Source: JARRQJ01 sp963810615 (GTDB taxonomy: Bacteria > Pseudomonadota > Gammaproteobacteria > DRLM01). Taken from it: DNA of 64,000 bases. Position numbers and translations under genes: made by a program. Location: the NCBI GenBank assembly GCA_963810615.1, contig CAWEOA010000008.1:186001-250000 (forward strand), in the 5' to 3' direction. Below the pieces are notes generated by a model that saw only the letters and a list, made by a program, of their open reading frames with translations, was not told the DNA's origin and did not search any database. Positions 16,723-26,015 of the stretch are shown here, one piece after another (position 1 is the first letter of the stretch; the number at the start of each line of letters is the position of its first letter).

Positions 16723-18609
16723 ATGCACGAGTGGGACATCCAACAGGCGCGGGACACCTATAACATCTCCCATTGGAGCGGGGATTACTTCGATATCAAC
16801 GGTGAAGGCAATCTCCACGTGCGGCCGCAACGTGGTGCCTCGCACCCCGGCGTCGACCTGTACAAGCTTTGCCAAGAGGCGCATGCCGCAGGCTTGGCGC
16901 TGCCCTTGCTGCTGCGGTTTTCCCATATCCTGCACGATCGCGTCGATACCTTGTGCGGGGCATTCGCCCAAGCCATGGCTGTGGCCGGTTACAAAGGCGG
17001 TTACACCGCCGTATATCCCATCAAGGTCAATCAGCAAAAGAGCGTGGTTGAGGAGATTGTTCGGCACGGTGGCGCGCGCGTGGGTTTGGAGGCGGGCAGC
17101 AAGCCGGAGTTGATGGCGGTGCTGGCCTTGTCCAAGCGCGATGGGGTGATAGTGTGTAACGGCTATAAGGATCGCGAATATATCCGCCTCGCCCTCATCG
17201 GCAAGCGCATCGGTCATCGGCTATACATCGTGGTAGAGAAGCTCTCCGAGCTGGTCACGGTGATCGACGAGGCGCGTAAGCTCGGGGTTACGCCGTTGCT
17301 GGGTATTCGCGTGCGCCTCGCCTCCATCGGTCACGGCAAATGGCAGAATACCGGTGGCGATAAATCTAAATTCGGATTATCCGCCGCCCAGGCGCTCACG
17401 GCGGTCGAGGAATTGCGGCGTGCGGGCATGTTGGACTCTCTGCAGTTGATGCATTTTCACCTGGGTTCGCAGGTAGCGAACGTGCGCGACATCCAACGCG
17501 GGGTGCGCGAGGCGGCGCGCTATTACGCCGAGCTGCGCAGTTTGGGCGTGAACATTCGCTGTGTTGATGTGGGCGGCGGTTTGGGTATCGATTACGAAGG
17601 CACGCGCTCACGCAGTTATTGCTCCATGAACTATAGCGTGCAGGAATATGCCAATAACGTCATTCACACCCTGTGGGAGATCTGCGAGCAGTTGGGTCTG
17701 CCCCATCCTGACGTGATCACCGAATCGGGTCGCGCCATGACCGCACATCATGCGGTATTGGTCACCAATGTCATAGATATCGAGCAGGCGCCGGTCAGCA
17801 AATCACTTAAGCCGCCCGCCGATGATGAGCCCCTGATCATCCACGATCTGTGGCAGGCCTTGCAAAATTTGAGCGCGCGATCAGTACTGGAAGTCTATCA
17901 CGACGCCGAGCACTGGGTGGGCGAGGCTCAATCCATGTATACCCATGGCGTCTTGAATCTCGCCCATCGTGCCCGCGCCGAGAAGTTGTTTTTTGCGATT
18001 TGCGCCGAGGTGCGGGCCTTGCTGAAACCGGAATCCCGCTCGCATCGCGAGATGCTCGATGAATTGAATGAGAAGTTGGCGGATAAATATTTCTGCAATT
18101 TCTCCCTGTTTCAGTCGCTGCCCGACGTGTGGGCCATCGATCAGGTATTCCCCATTATGCCGCTGCACCGCTTGAACGAACGGCCCGACCGTCGCGCCGT
18201 CATCCAGGATCTTACCTGCGATTCCGACGGCCGAATTGACCACTATGTGGACCGCGACGGCGTGGAATCAAGTCTGCCCCTGCACAGCGTGCATAAGGGT
18301 GAGCATTATCTGATAGGGGTTTTTCTCATCGGAGCCTATCAGGAAATTCTCGGCGATATGCACAATCTGTTCGGCGATACCAACGCGGTCAACGTCGAGC
18401 TGAATGCTGACGGTAGCTACAAATTGGTGCAGCCGCAGCGCGGCGACACCGTCGATGAGCTGCTGCGTTATGTCCACTTCGATGCCGAAGATTTGCTCGC
18501 CGCCTATCGTCGCAAGATTAGTGAGACGGATTTGAGTGATGACTTGCGTAAGACGCACCTTGCGGAATTGGAAGAAGGCTTGATGGGGTATACCTATCTA
18601 GAAGAATAA
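16723..18609 (+). CDS. speA: Biosynthetic arginine decarboxylase
   Basis: PLP-dependent enzyme converting arginine to agmatine, the first step of the ADC route to putrescine. The alanine-racemase-type barrel carries the PLP lysine in VYPIKVNQQKSVVEEI, the GGGLGIDYEG phosphate loop, ESGRAMTAHHAVL and the catalytic Cys in LTCDSDGRIDHY. Length is 628 residues from MHEWDIQQARDTYNI, matching the usual 630; the frame is open to 16621 but lacks similarity there. A TATAAT box at 16683 lies in the speE-speA divergent region. Confidence 0.95.
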   Translation: MHEWDIQQARDTYNISHWSGDYFDINGEGNLHVRPQRGASHPGVDLYKLCQEAHAAGLALPLLLRFSHILHDRVDTLCGAFAQAMAVAGYKGGYTAVYPIKVNQQKSVVEEIVRHGGARVGLEAGSKPELMAVLALSKRDGVIVCNGYKDREYIRLALIGKRIGHRLYIVVEKLSELVTVIDEARKLGVTPLLGIRVRLASIGHGKWQNTGGDKSKFGLSAAQALTAVEELRRAGMLDSLQLMHFHLGSQVANVRDIQRGVREAARYYAELRSLGVNIRCVDVGGGLGIDYEGTRSRSYCSMNYSVQEYANNVIHTLWEICEQLGLPHPDVITESGRAMTAHHAVLVTNVIDIEQAPVSKSLKPPADDEPLIIHDLWQALQNLSARSVLEVYHDAEHWVGEAQSMYTHGVLNLAHRARAEKLFFAICAEVRALLKPESRSHREMLDELNEKLADKYFCNFSLFQSLPDVWAIDQVFPIMPLHRLNERPDRRAVIQDLTCDSDGRIDHYVDRDGVESSLPLHSVHKGEHYLIGVFLIGAYQEILGDMHNLFGDTNAVNVELNADGSYKLVQPQRGDTVDELLRYVHFDAEDLLAAYRRKISETDLSDDLRKTHLAELEEGLMGYTYLEE

Positions 18610-18686
18610 ACTCTGTGTGAGGATGTCACGTGGCGTTTTGCGCGATATGCCGGCTGAGTCTCAACTCGGCCGCAGGCGAGGCTGTT

Positions 18687-19220
18687 ATGCAAAGAGCAAA
18701 CATAATGCTGTCAGTTTTGGGGCTCGTGGCTTGGCTGCCGCAAGCCGCGGTTGCCCAGGATAAGGCCTATTTTGGGGTAGCGATGTTGAATTCCGCCTAC
18801 AAGGAAGGCGGCAACAACCATCGTTCCACCGGGCTGGTGGGTCGTCTGGGGTACGACTTCAGCAGGTATATCGCAGTGGAAACTCACTTCGGCGGAAACA
18901 TCGGCCAAGAGTCGAATGTCAGTACCCGATATGGCGAGGCGCAGATGGTCGATTTATACAGCGCGTTTTTGTGTTTGAATAGCCATTTCGGCAACAAGCG
19001 GGTGTATGCCCTGGGCGGGATTACTTACGGTACGCGGGAGCTTAAAGGGCCGAATTCGTCGCTGTCCGTCAAAAACGACGACAGCAATAAGTCATTCGGC
19101 TTTGGAGTGGAAGCCTACGAGAATGATGCCATCAGCTTTCAGCTGGAATGGGTGCGGTATTTCGACAATCGTTATTACCGGGTAGATGCGTGGAATCTGG
19201 GACTCATCACACGATTCTGA
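18687..19220 (+). CDS. Outer-membrane beta-barrel protein
   Basis: A 177-residue protein with a signal peptide (MQRANIMLSVLGLVAWLPQA, cleavage after AVA) followed by alternating-hydrophobicity strands typical of a small eight-strand barrel: KAYFGVAMLNSAY, TGLVGRLGYDFSRYIAVETH, RVYALGGITYGT, KSFGFGVEAYENDAISFQLE, and a last strand ending LGLITRF with the C-terminal Phe used for BAM recognition. It resembles OmpW/OprG- or OmpA-like porin-fold proteins in size, but no specific family is certain. The open frame extends back to 18630; the ATG at 18687 is the one that gives a clean signal peptide. Confidence 0.8.
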   Translation: MQRANIMLSVLGLVAWLPQAAVAQDKAYFGVAMLNSAYKEGGNNHRSTGLVGRLGYDFSRYIAVETHFGGNIGQESNVSTRYGEAQMVDLYSAFLCLNSHFGNKRVYALGGITYGTRELKGPNSSLSVKNDDSNKSFGFGVEAYENDAISFQLEWVRYFDNRYYRVDAWNLGLITRF

Positions 19221-19248
19221 AGGTGTTGCCGTGGTTAAGGAGGGCGCT

Positions 19249-19518
19249 GTGATCGTCAAGCGAAGCAATCCTGATACGGGGCTACTCGAGAAGCTCGGGG
19301 TGTTTACTTGGCCCATTTGGAGTAAAGAGGCGTCTACCTTCCCTTGGGTCTACGACAGCGAAGAGACCTGCTATCTTCTCGAGGGAGACGTTACCGTGAC
19401 TCCCCGTGAGGGTGAGCCGATCCGCTTGCAAGCCGGAGATCTGGTGACTTTTCCCGCCGGGATGAGCTGTACCTGGCGGATTCACCGGGCGGTGCGTAAG
19501 CACTATGTCTTTGCGTGA
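19249..19518 (+). CDS. Small cupin-domain protein (DUF861/EutQ-like)
   Basis: An 89-residue single-domain cupin. The blocks WSKEASTFPWVYDSEETCYL, EGDVTVTPREGEPIRLQAGD and LVTFPAGMSCTWRIHRAVRK are the (S)-ureidoglycine aminohydrolase-like/DUF861 pattern found in plant and bacterial stress-related proteins. Function unknown. AAGGAGG lies 5 bases before GTG at 19249, which decides that start over an in-frame ATG further upstream inside the previous gene. It starts 28 bases after the outer-membrane barrel gene and may be co-transcribed. Confidence 0.85.
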   Translation: MIVKRSNPDTGLLEKLGVFTWPIWSKEASTFPWVYDSEETCYLLEGDVTVTPREGEPIRLQAGDLVTFPAGMSCTWRIHRAVRKHYVFA

Positions 19519-19938
19519 GGATGGCTCCGAGGGGCGATTTTCGGATGGTTTGAGATGGGCCGTCGGGCTTGAGCAAGCACAAGCCGCAGTATTTCTTCCT
19601 CATAGATACCTTTCTGTGACCTATATGGGTGACGGTGACGCTATAGATTATAAAGAGTGTCCGCCAGCCGGCCAGTCGCTTTAATTTCATTTATTTCAAT
19701 TGGTTAAAATTTATTGAGCGATAAGGTCGCCAGGGGCGGATGTGCTCGCAGCGGGACTGCGAGCCGGCACCGCTATTAAAGGTAAATTAGCGTATGTCGA
19801 TAAACAAGCTATTGAAAATTAGCAAAAGACCGAAGAATTATTGCTATGGGCATCGTTCTTAAAATCAGAGCGGTATGTGCTCTAGTTCATTGCTGTAGCA
19901 GTCAGCTTTATATATTCACTGGCGGGATACGCATATAG
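19519..19938. other. 420-base intergenic region with a stem-loop
   Basis: No gene is visible. A perfect inverted repeat GCTCGCAG-N5-CTGCGAGC lies at 19744-19764. The sequence after 19780 is AT-rich and probably contains the promoter of the large c-di-GMP gene. No transfer RNA or riboswitch motif is seen. Confidence 0.6.
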
Positions 19939-22900
19939 ATGGCTACCCCAAAGCAGATAAAACATCCCGGCTACGAAGTGCATCAAACGGATGCGCGCGC
20001 CTCGGGCACAGGGCGACGTGCTTATGTTCGATACCCCGTAGCGCTGGACGCGACGATAGTCGTGTCGTCGGATCGGGCCATCCCATGCTCGATGCGCAAT
20101 TTTTGCATGGGCGGAATGTTTTTGCATTATAAGTTGCAATTCTCTGGAGAACAGCCGATCTCCATTGCCGCGAATAAAGTTCTAACCGTTCATTGTCTTG
20201 TCCCTGATGCCGGGGGTGAAAAGCTAATAGAATTCCAGGCCCGTGTTGTGCGCGCCCTTCAAGATGGCATAGGGATAGCTTTCATCAACCCGAATCAAGA
20301 ATCCCTGCAGGTAATGCAGAGATTTGCGCTGCAATTTTCATTGGACGCCGAAAAGAAGCAGGCCGATAAAGTCAGCGAAATAGAGGGCAGTGGTAACAGT
20401 TCAGGCGGTCTCGGCCGCCGTTATGATGACATCATTGTCGACTGTGAGCGGATTGTTCAGGAAACAATGGATTCATTGTTGGGACAGCTCAGGGGCGAAT
20501 TGGCGAATCGTTTGTTTGATTTGTCGCGAGATGCGGCCAGTCCCGAGGTGCAAAGCGAATTTTTTTCGGCATCGGAAATTATAAAGACCAACGATACACA
20601 GTTCCTTAACGCGATTCGTTCCAATTTTAAAGAACGGCTTCAGGAAAGAGTAAGCAGTGTGCTCAACCACGAGCATCCACGAGAAAATAAACACGAAGAC
20701 ATATCCCTGGAAAAGTTGTCGCTCATAGGAGATGAAGACCTGGGTGCATGGCTGGCGGTCTCTGAGGTTACAAATAAAGCCGAGGAGAAAAATCGGGAAT
20801 CACTCGCCGCCCTTAACGAGCGGCTATCCGTTGTATATGGCATGCATATCAATCATGTCAATAATCCCTATGGTCCGGCGCTATTCGCGGAATCCTTTCA
20901 GGCGGCGCTGGAGCACTATGAATTCGTTGAGCCAATTAATGTGGCCTGCTATGCGCTTCTAAAGGAAGTTCTTGTTCCGCTATCAACTGACTTATATCTC
21001 AAGCTGAATAGTATGCTGATTGAGTACGGCATCTTGCCGAAGCTCAAATTTAAACTTATAGGTCAGTCTATATCCTCAAACAGTGAGCGTGAAGAATCCA
21101 ATACATCTCAGGCATCGGATGCAACACAGCCGGGTTATGGTCAGGTAAGCGCACCTGAGGCGGGGATCGCTCAGTACGATGCCGCTCCTTCAACTGAGGG
21201 AAGCGCGGGCCTGCATCAGCCGGCATCGACTTCTCATAATGGGGTCGAGGAGAGACAAGGCCCGCCACCTCAGGATTCACCATCTGATCTTTACCAACTT
21301 ATACAGAATTTGCGTGATTTGCGGCGGGGGATCGCGCCGGCAAGAGCCTCTGCACCGCTTGAGTCTCATGATGGTCCTTCAGGCGCAAAAGTCTCTGCCG
21401 GCACTCAACAGAACTTGCCGGGGTCGGCTGCTTGCTATAGCACTTCGGAATTGGTCAATGCCGTCGCCGATCTGCAGATTAATCCCCAGTCATATGCGGG
21501 AGAGGATCAGCAAGTCGATAAAATTAAGTCGCGTTTGCTTGAGGCGTTGAAAGCGCGAAACCGCGAAGAGACGGGTAAAGATATCAATCCTCACGATGAT
21601 AACGTACTGGAAGTGACGGGTGATCTTCTGCGTGCGATGCAGGATGATCCCTTAGTGGCAGGCAGTGTTAAGCCTTGGTTGAAACAATTGGAGTTGCCGG
21701 TTCTCAAGTTGGCTTTGCAGGATCCCACCTTGTTTTTTGATCAAACGCATGTCGCGCGCCAGGTAGTTAACAGCATTGCTCAATTGGAGTTTTATCAGCA
21801 TGGCGACACCAATTCAAGCCTGAATTCCATCAGTGCCGCAGTCGAAGATCTCTTGGGAAAGATTGCGGGGGAGCGTTCCGACGGGGTGGAGATATTTTCA
21901 GAGATTCAGAGCAAGTTAAACAAACTGATCAAGATACAAAATATGGCATATGCCGAAAACATCAAAGATGTTGTGCAGGCATGCCGGGAACATTTTCCAA
22001 TACCCGAGGCATACGAATCAGAGCCGCTTGCAGGAGGGAAAATATCCGAGGCCGAGATGCGTAAATGGGTGATATTTGCCCGCAGATTGCGTGAAGGTGA
22101 TGATGTTCTGTTTTCGTTGTTGGATAGTAAGCCACAAAGATTGCGCGTTGCGTGGGTGGACGAGGAGCAAGCTCTGTATGTTTTTGTTAATTTGCGGGGA
22201 ATTCAAGAAAAGGTCATGACAGTATCAGATGTGGCAAGGATGATGCGTCTCGGAATTATAGAACCCCAAGGAAATGCGGCGGACCCCGCGATGGATCGCG
22301 CTCAATATTCAATAATGCAAAATCTATACAAACAGGTCGTTTATGAGAATACTCATGACAGTTTGACGGGATTGATAAATCGTCGCGAGTTTTCCCGGTG
22401 TGTCGATGAGGCCGTGATGAACGCGCGTCGTGACGATAAAAGGCATGCCTTGCTGGATATTGATGTAGATCAATTCAGTGCAATTAACAGTAGCTGCGGA
22501 TACGGCGGTGGGGATAAATTGTTGCAAGATGTTGTCGATGTCCTCGGAAAGGCCATGAATAACAATGGAGAAATCGCGCGCCTTGGCGGAGATCAGTTCG
22601 GTATATTGCTCACAGATTGTTCATTGGATGATGCTTTGGCGATCGCCGAACAGCTGATAGAAGATGTTGCCAATTATAAGCTGGATTGGGAAGGAAAGCT
22701 CTATTCCGTCAGTTTAAGTATCGGCATAGTTCCTATCAGTGCTCGCAGCGGCAGCGTCGATGAGTTGATGCAGGCTTCTGAGACGAGTCGCAATATAGCC
22801 AAGGAGACCGGCGGCAACAGACTTCAGGTATTTCATGCCGGACATTCGAAGGTCGGGTATCAAGCCGAGCTCAAAAAGCTGGCGGCGAACGTGGATAAAA

Positions 22901-23646
22901 TCATTCAAGAAGACGGCCTGGAAATCAGATGCCAACGCATAGAGCCGTTAGACAGCAGCGGCGTATTGCGTCCGCATTATGAAATACTGCTGGGAGTCAG
23001 GGATGAACAAGGGAACATAAGTTCACCGGTAGAATTCATCAAGGGTGCCGAATTGAGTCGCAAAATGTCCATGGTGGATCGCCATGTCATTACCAGAACA
23101 TTGGCGTGGATGAATGATAATGTTGAAATTATAGAACAGATCGCCGGCTTCACCATTAATCTGTCCGGCGAATCCTTGAATGAAGAAGGCTTTGTTGATT
23201 TTATCCTGGAGCAGCTGCAAGATGTGCGTGTGCCCTATGAGAAGATTTGTTTCGAGGTTACTGAAACAGTGGGGATTACCAATCTCTCGGATGCGACCCT
23301 GGGGATCGACAGAATTAAGGATACCGGCTGTCGTTTCGCTCTTGACGATTTTGGAAGCGGTATGTCCAGCTATGGATATCTCAAGAATCTTCCCGTGGAC
23401 GTGGTGAAGATTGATGGGGCGTTTGTGAAAGAGCTGGCCGCCGATTCAAGCGATTATGCCGTTGTAAAATCCATCACCGAAATTGCGCACTTTATGAAGA
23501 AAAAGGTGGTGGCCGAATTCGTCGAGACCAAAGAGATACTGGATCTTCTGCGTGAGATCGGAGTGGACTATGTTCAAGGTTATATGATTGACAAGCCCGG
23601 TTCACTCGATCGTCTGGCGAATTTGCGGCTTGCTTGTAGCGCATAG
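19939..23646 (+). CDS. Four-domain protein: PilZ, DUF1631, degenerate GGDEF, EAL
   Basis: 1235 residues. Residues about 25-135 form a PilZ domain with the RxxxR motif in RRAYVRYPV; the second c-di-GMP motif (D/N)xSxxG appears as NFCMGG, Ser replaced by Cys. About 150-780 resemble DUF1631 (DDIIVDCERIVQETMDSLLG; DLYLKLNSMLIEYGILPKL; REGDDVLFSLLD) with a low-complexity linker near 385-490. A GGDEF domain (about 800-955) has GGDQF, losing the catalytic Glu, so cyclase activity is doubtful. The EAL domain (about 985-1225) keeps the Glu of EIL, Asn of INLSGE, EVTE, LDDFGSG, KIDG and the final Gln, but lacks the Arg of the ExLLR motif. It is AT-richer than its neighbours and stands alone. Confidence 0.85.
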   Translation: MATPKQIKHPGYEVHQTDARASGTGRRAYVRYPVALDATIVVSSDRAIPCSMRNFCMGGMFLHYKLQFSGEQPISIAANKVLTVHCLVPDAGGEKLIEFQARVVRALQDGIGIAFINPNQESLQVMQRFALQFSLDAEKKQADKVSEIEGSGNSSGGLGRRYDDIIVDCERIVQETMDSLLGQLRGELANRLFDLSRDAASPEVQSEFFSASEIIKTNDTQFLNAIRSNFKERLQERVSSVLNHEHPRENKHEDISLEKLSLIGDEDLGAWLAVSEVTNKAEEKNRESLAALNERLSVVYGMHINHVNNPYGPALFAESFQAALEHYEFVEPINVACYALLKEVLVPLSTDLYLKLNSMLIEYGILPKLKFKLIGQSISSNSEREESNTSQASDATQPGYGQVSAPEAGIAQYDAAPSTEGSAGLHQPASTSHNGVEERQGPPPQDSPSDLYQLIQNLRDLRRGIAPARASAPLESHDGPSGAKVSAGTQQNLPGSAACYSTSELVNAVADLQINPQSYAGEDQQVDKIKSRLLEALKARNREETGKDINPHDDNVLEVTGDLLRAMQDDPLVAGSVKPWLKQLELPVLKLALQDPTLFFDQTHVARQVVNSIAQLEFYQHGDTNSSLNSISAAVEDLLGKIAGERSDGVEIFSEIQSKLNKLIKIQNMAYAENIKDVVQACREHFPIPEAYESEPLAGGKISEAEMRKWVIFARRLREGDDVLFSLLDSKPQRLRVAWVDEEQALYVFVNLRGIQEKVMTVSDVARMMRLGIIEPQGNAADPAMDRAQYSIMQNLYKQVVYENTHDSLTGLINRREFSRCVDEAVMNARRDDKRHALLDIDVDQFSAINSSCGYGGGDKLLQDVVDVLGKAMNNNGEIARLGGDQFGILLTDCSLDDALAIAEQLIEDVANYKLDWEGKLYSVSLSIGIVPISARSGSVDELMQASETSRNIAKETGGNRLQVFHAGHSKVGYQAELKKLAANVDKIIQEDGLEIRCQRIEPLDSSGVLRPHYEILLGVRDEQGNISSPVEFIKGAELSRKMSMVDRHVITRTLAWMNDNVEIIEQIAGFTINLSGESLNEEGFVDFILEQLQDVRVPYEKICFEVTETVGITNLSDATLGIDRIKDTGCRFALDDFGSGMSSYGYLKNLPVDVVKIDGAFVKELAADSSDYAVVKSITEIAHFMKKKVVAEFVETKEILDLLREIGVDYVQGYMIDKPGSLDRLANLRLACSA

Positions 23647-23707
23647 CCGTACGTTTCGCCTTCCGTTTATTTCCCGCTTATTGACCGACGACTATCAGTG
23701 CTCGTGA

Positions 23708-24451
23708 CTAATCACGTTTCGGTTCCCATTCGAAACGGGGCAGGCTGTTGAAGGAACGGCGTAGCCCTTCATTCCAGCGATGTTGAATGCGCCTAAGCAG
23801 TGGCGCATTACTCTCCAGGGTCAAATGCCGTTCCAAGGCCAATTGGTCCTTGCGGTAAAATGCCAACTCGACCGGCGGCCCGACGGAGATATTGGATCGC
23901 ATGGTGGAGTCCAGCGATACCAATGCGCAGCGCGCCGCATCTTCCAGGCTGGTTTCCAAGGTGATGACGCGATCGAGAATGGGCTTGCCGTATTTTGATT
24001 CGCCGATTTGCAGATACGATGTTTCCGGAGAGGCGGCGATATAATTGCCCTGCGGATATATCAAATAGATCTCGTGAGACTGTCCGGCGATCTGCCCCCC
24101 CAGGATAAATGAGGCCTCTGCGCTGGCGCCGGCGATTTTAAGCGCTTCATTGTGTTCCTGCTGTACGCGATGGTTGATGGCGCCTACATAATGGGCGGCA
24201 TCGAAAGCGTACTCCATGGTGTTGAGGCTTTGCTCCGCATGAGTATTATCCAGATCACGCTTGATGATATTGACCACCGCCTGGGTGGTGGCGAGATTGC
24301 CTGCGGTAAGCAGCACGAAGAAACTCTCGCCGGGTTTGTCGAAGACATGCATCTTGCTGTAGGTGCTGACGTAATCCACGCCGGCATTGGTGCGTGAATC
24401 TGAGGCCAGTATAAGGCCGTCGTTGACTTTAATGGCAAGACAATAGGTCAT
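23708..24451 (-). CDS. Proteasome-type protease Anbu (BPH/Anbu family)
   Basis: A 247-residue Ntn-hydrolase of the bacterial proteasome-homologue (Anbu) type. It begins MTYCLAIKVNDGLILASDSR; after Met removal Thr2 is the predicted nucleophile, and DSRTNAG and the Lys in YSKMHVF are the conserved active-site neighbourhood. NISVGPPVELAFYRKDQL near 210 is the C-terminal family block. Anbu forms open helical rings rather than closed barrels, and activity has been hard to demonstrate. It is divergent from ATP-grasp and alpha-E genes, a known association; the partner transglutaminases lie at 1.8-3.5 kb. Confidence 0.92.
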   Translation of the reverse strand: MTYCLAIKVNDGLILASDSRTNAGVDYVSTYSKMHVFDKPGESFFVLLTAGNLATTQAVVNIIKRDLDNTHAEQSLNTMEYAFDAAHYVGAINHRVQQEHNEALKIAGASAEASFILGGQIAGQSHEIYLIYPQGNYIAASPETSYLQIGESKYGKPILDRVITLETSLEDAARCALVSLDSTMRSNISVGPPVELAFYRKDQLALERHLTLESNAPLLRRIQHRWNEGLRRSFNSLPRFEWEPKRD

Positions 24452-24558
24452 GGCAGTCGCGCGTCGCTAAATATCCGGGCTCATCATAAGGCTTGCCATG
24501 CCGTTCGTCCAGAACCGCACTACTGGGAACGGAGCTGTTTCCGCGGTATAGTAGCGGC

Positions 24559-26013
24559 ATGGCGATTCGCTGGAAAGAATATCCCACCCACGGCCTGTAT
24601 GACGAATTGATGCGCGGCGGTGGCCGCCCGCGCGATGCCTCCCGCTTTCTCTGCCAGTATCTTAAACGCTTGTCCGAGGATGAGATCCAGGCGCGCAAGG
24701 CGGCGGCGGAGCTGGCGATTCAGGTCATGGGCATCACTTTTACCGTTTATTCGCAACAGGGCGCCTCCATCGACCGGGCCTGGCCCTTCGATATTATTCC
24801 GCGGATCATCGCCAAAGCGGAGTGGGATACCATCGAGGCGGGTCTCAAACAGCGCGCCCAAGCCCTCAATTTGTTCATCGATGATATCTATCATGGGCAA
24901 CGCATCGTTAAGGACAATGTCTTCCCCCTCGAGATTCTGGCCGGGTCGAGAAATTTCCGCGAGCAATGTATAGGCATCAATCCGCCGCTGGGGGTGTGGG
25001 CCCATATCTGCGGCTCCGATTTGGTGCGGGATAAGGACGGTAAGGTCTATGTGCTGGAGGACAACCTGCGGGTGCCGTCCGGCGTGTCCTATATGTTGGA
25101 AAACCGCCAGGTAATGAAGCGCGTTTTCCCCGAGTTGTTTCAAGAGGCGAGCATCCTGCCGGTGGATGATTATCCATCCCAGCTCTACGATTGCCTCGCC
25201 GCCATCTCGCCAAGACCCCTGGCACAGCCCGAGGTGGTGGTGTTGACTCCCGGTATTTACAATTCCGCGTATTTCGAGCACGCCTATCTCGCCCAACAAA
25301 TGGGCGCCGAGCTGGTGGAAGGCCATGATTTGGTGGTGGGCGACGATGACTGCGTGTACATGCGCGCGGTGGAAGGTTTGATTCAGGTTGATGTCATTTA
25401 TCGTCGCATCGATGATATGTTTCTTGATCCGGAGGCCTTCGATCCTAACTCCATGTTGGGAGTACCGGGTTTGATGCGTGCCTGGAAGAAGGGCAATGTG
25501 GCGTTGGCCAATGCACCGGGTGCGGGGGTGGCGGACGACAAGGTGGTATATGCCTTCGTGCCGCGGATGATCCGTTATTATCTGGATCAGGACCCCATTC
25601 TCCCCAATGTGGAGACCTATCTATGCTCGGACAAGAAAGAGCGCGAACATGTCCTCGGCCATCTCGATAAACTGGTGGTGAAGCCGGCCAACGAATCCGG
25701 CGGTTACGGCATGCTGATCGGTCCCCAGGCGACTCGCCGCGAACGCGAGCGGTTCGCCAAGCTCATCCGCAAGGACCCTCGAAATTATATTGCCCAACCC
25801 TTGCTGACGCTGTCCACGGCGCCAACTCTGGTGGGCGACCGCGTCGAGCCGCGCCATCTCGATCTGCGGCCCTTCATTCTCTCCGGCCAGAAGACCTATG
25901 TCACCACCGGAGGTCTGACCCGCGTGGCATTGAAAAAGGGTTCCACAGTGGTGAACTCCTCACAGGGCGGCGGCAGCAAGGATACCTGGATCGTGGACGG
26001 CGAGGGGACGTAG
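24559..26013 (+). CDS. Circularly permuted ATP-grasp protein
   Basis: A 484-residue member of the circularly permuted ATP-grasp type 2 family (DUF404/DUF407). Landmarks are FIDDIYHGQRIVKDNVFPLE, VWAHICGSDLVRDKDG, YVLEDNLRVPSGVSYMLENR, and in the last third DKLVVKPANESGGYGMLIGP, the nucleotide-binding strand and flexible loop. Predicted to form amide or peptide bonds. The ATG at 24559 (MAIRWKEYP) is preferred over the upstream frame start. The alpha-E gene begins 2 bases after its stop, indicating coupling. The divergent Anbu gene starts about 100 bases away. Confidence 0.92.
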   Translation: MAIRWKEYPTHGLYDELMRGGGRPRDASRFLCQYLKRLSEDEIQARKAAAELAIQVMGITFTVYSQQGASIDRAWPFDIIPRIIAKAEWDTIEAGLKQRAQALNLFIDDIYHGQRIVKDNVFPLEILAGSRNFREQCIGINPPLGVWAHICGSDLVRDKDGKVYVLEDNLRVPSGVSYMLENRQVMKRVFPELFQEASILPVDDYPSQLYDCLAAISPRPLAQPEVVVLTPGIYNSAYFEHAYLAQQMGAELVEGHDLVVGDDDCVYMRAVEGLIQVDVIYRRIDDMFLDPEAFDPNSMLGVPGLMRAWKKGNVALANAPGAGVADDKVVYAFVPRMIRYYLDQDPILPNVETYLCSDKKEREHVLGHLDKLVVKPANESGGYGMLIGPQATRRERERFAKLIRKDPRNYIAQPLLTLSTAPTLVGDRVEPRHLDLRPFILSGQKTYVTTGGLTRVALKKGSTVVNSSQGGGSKDTWIVDGEGT

Positions 26014-26015
26014 CC

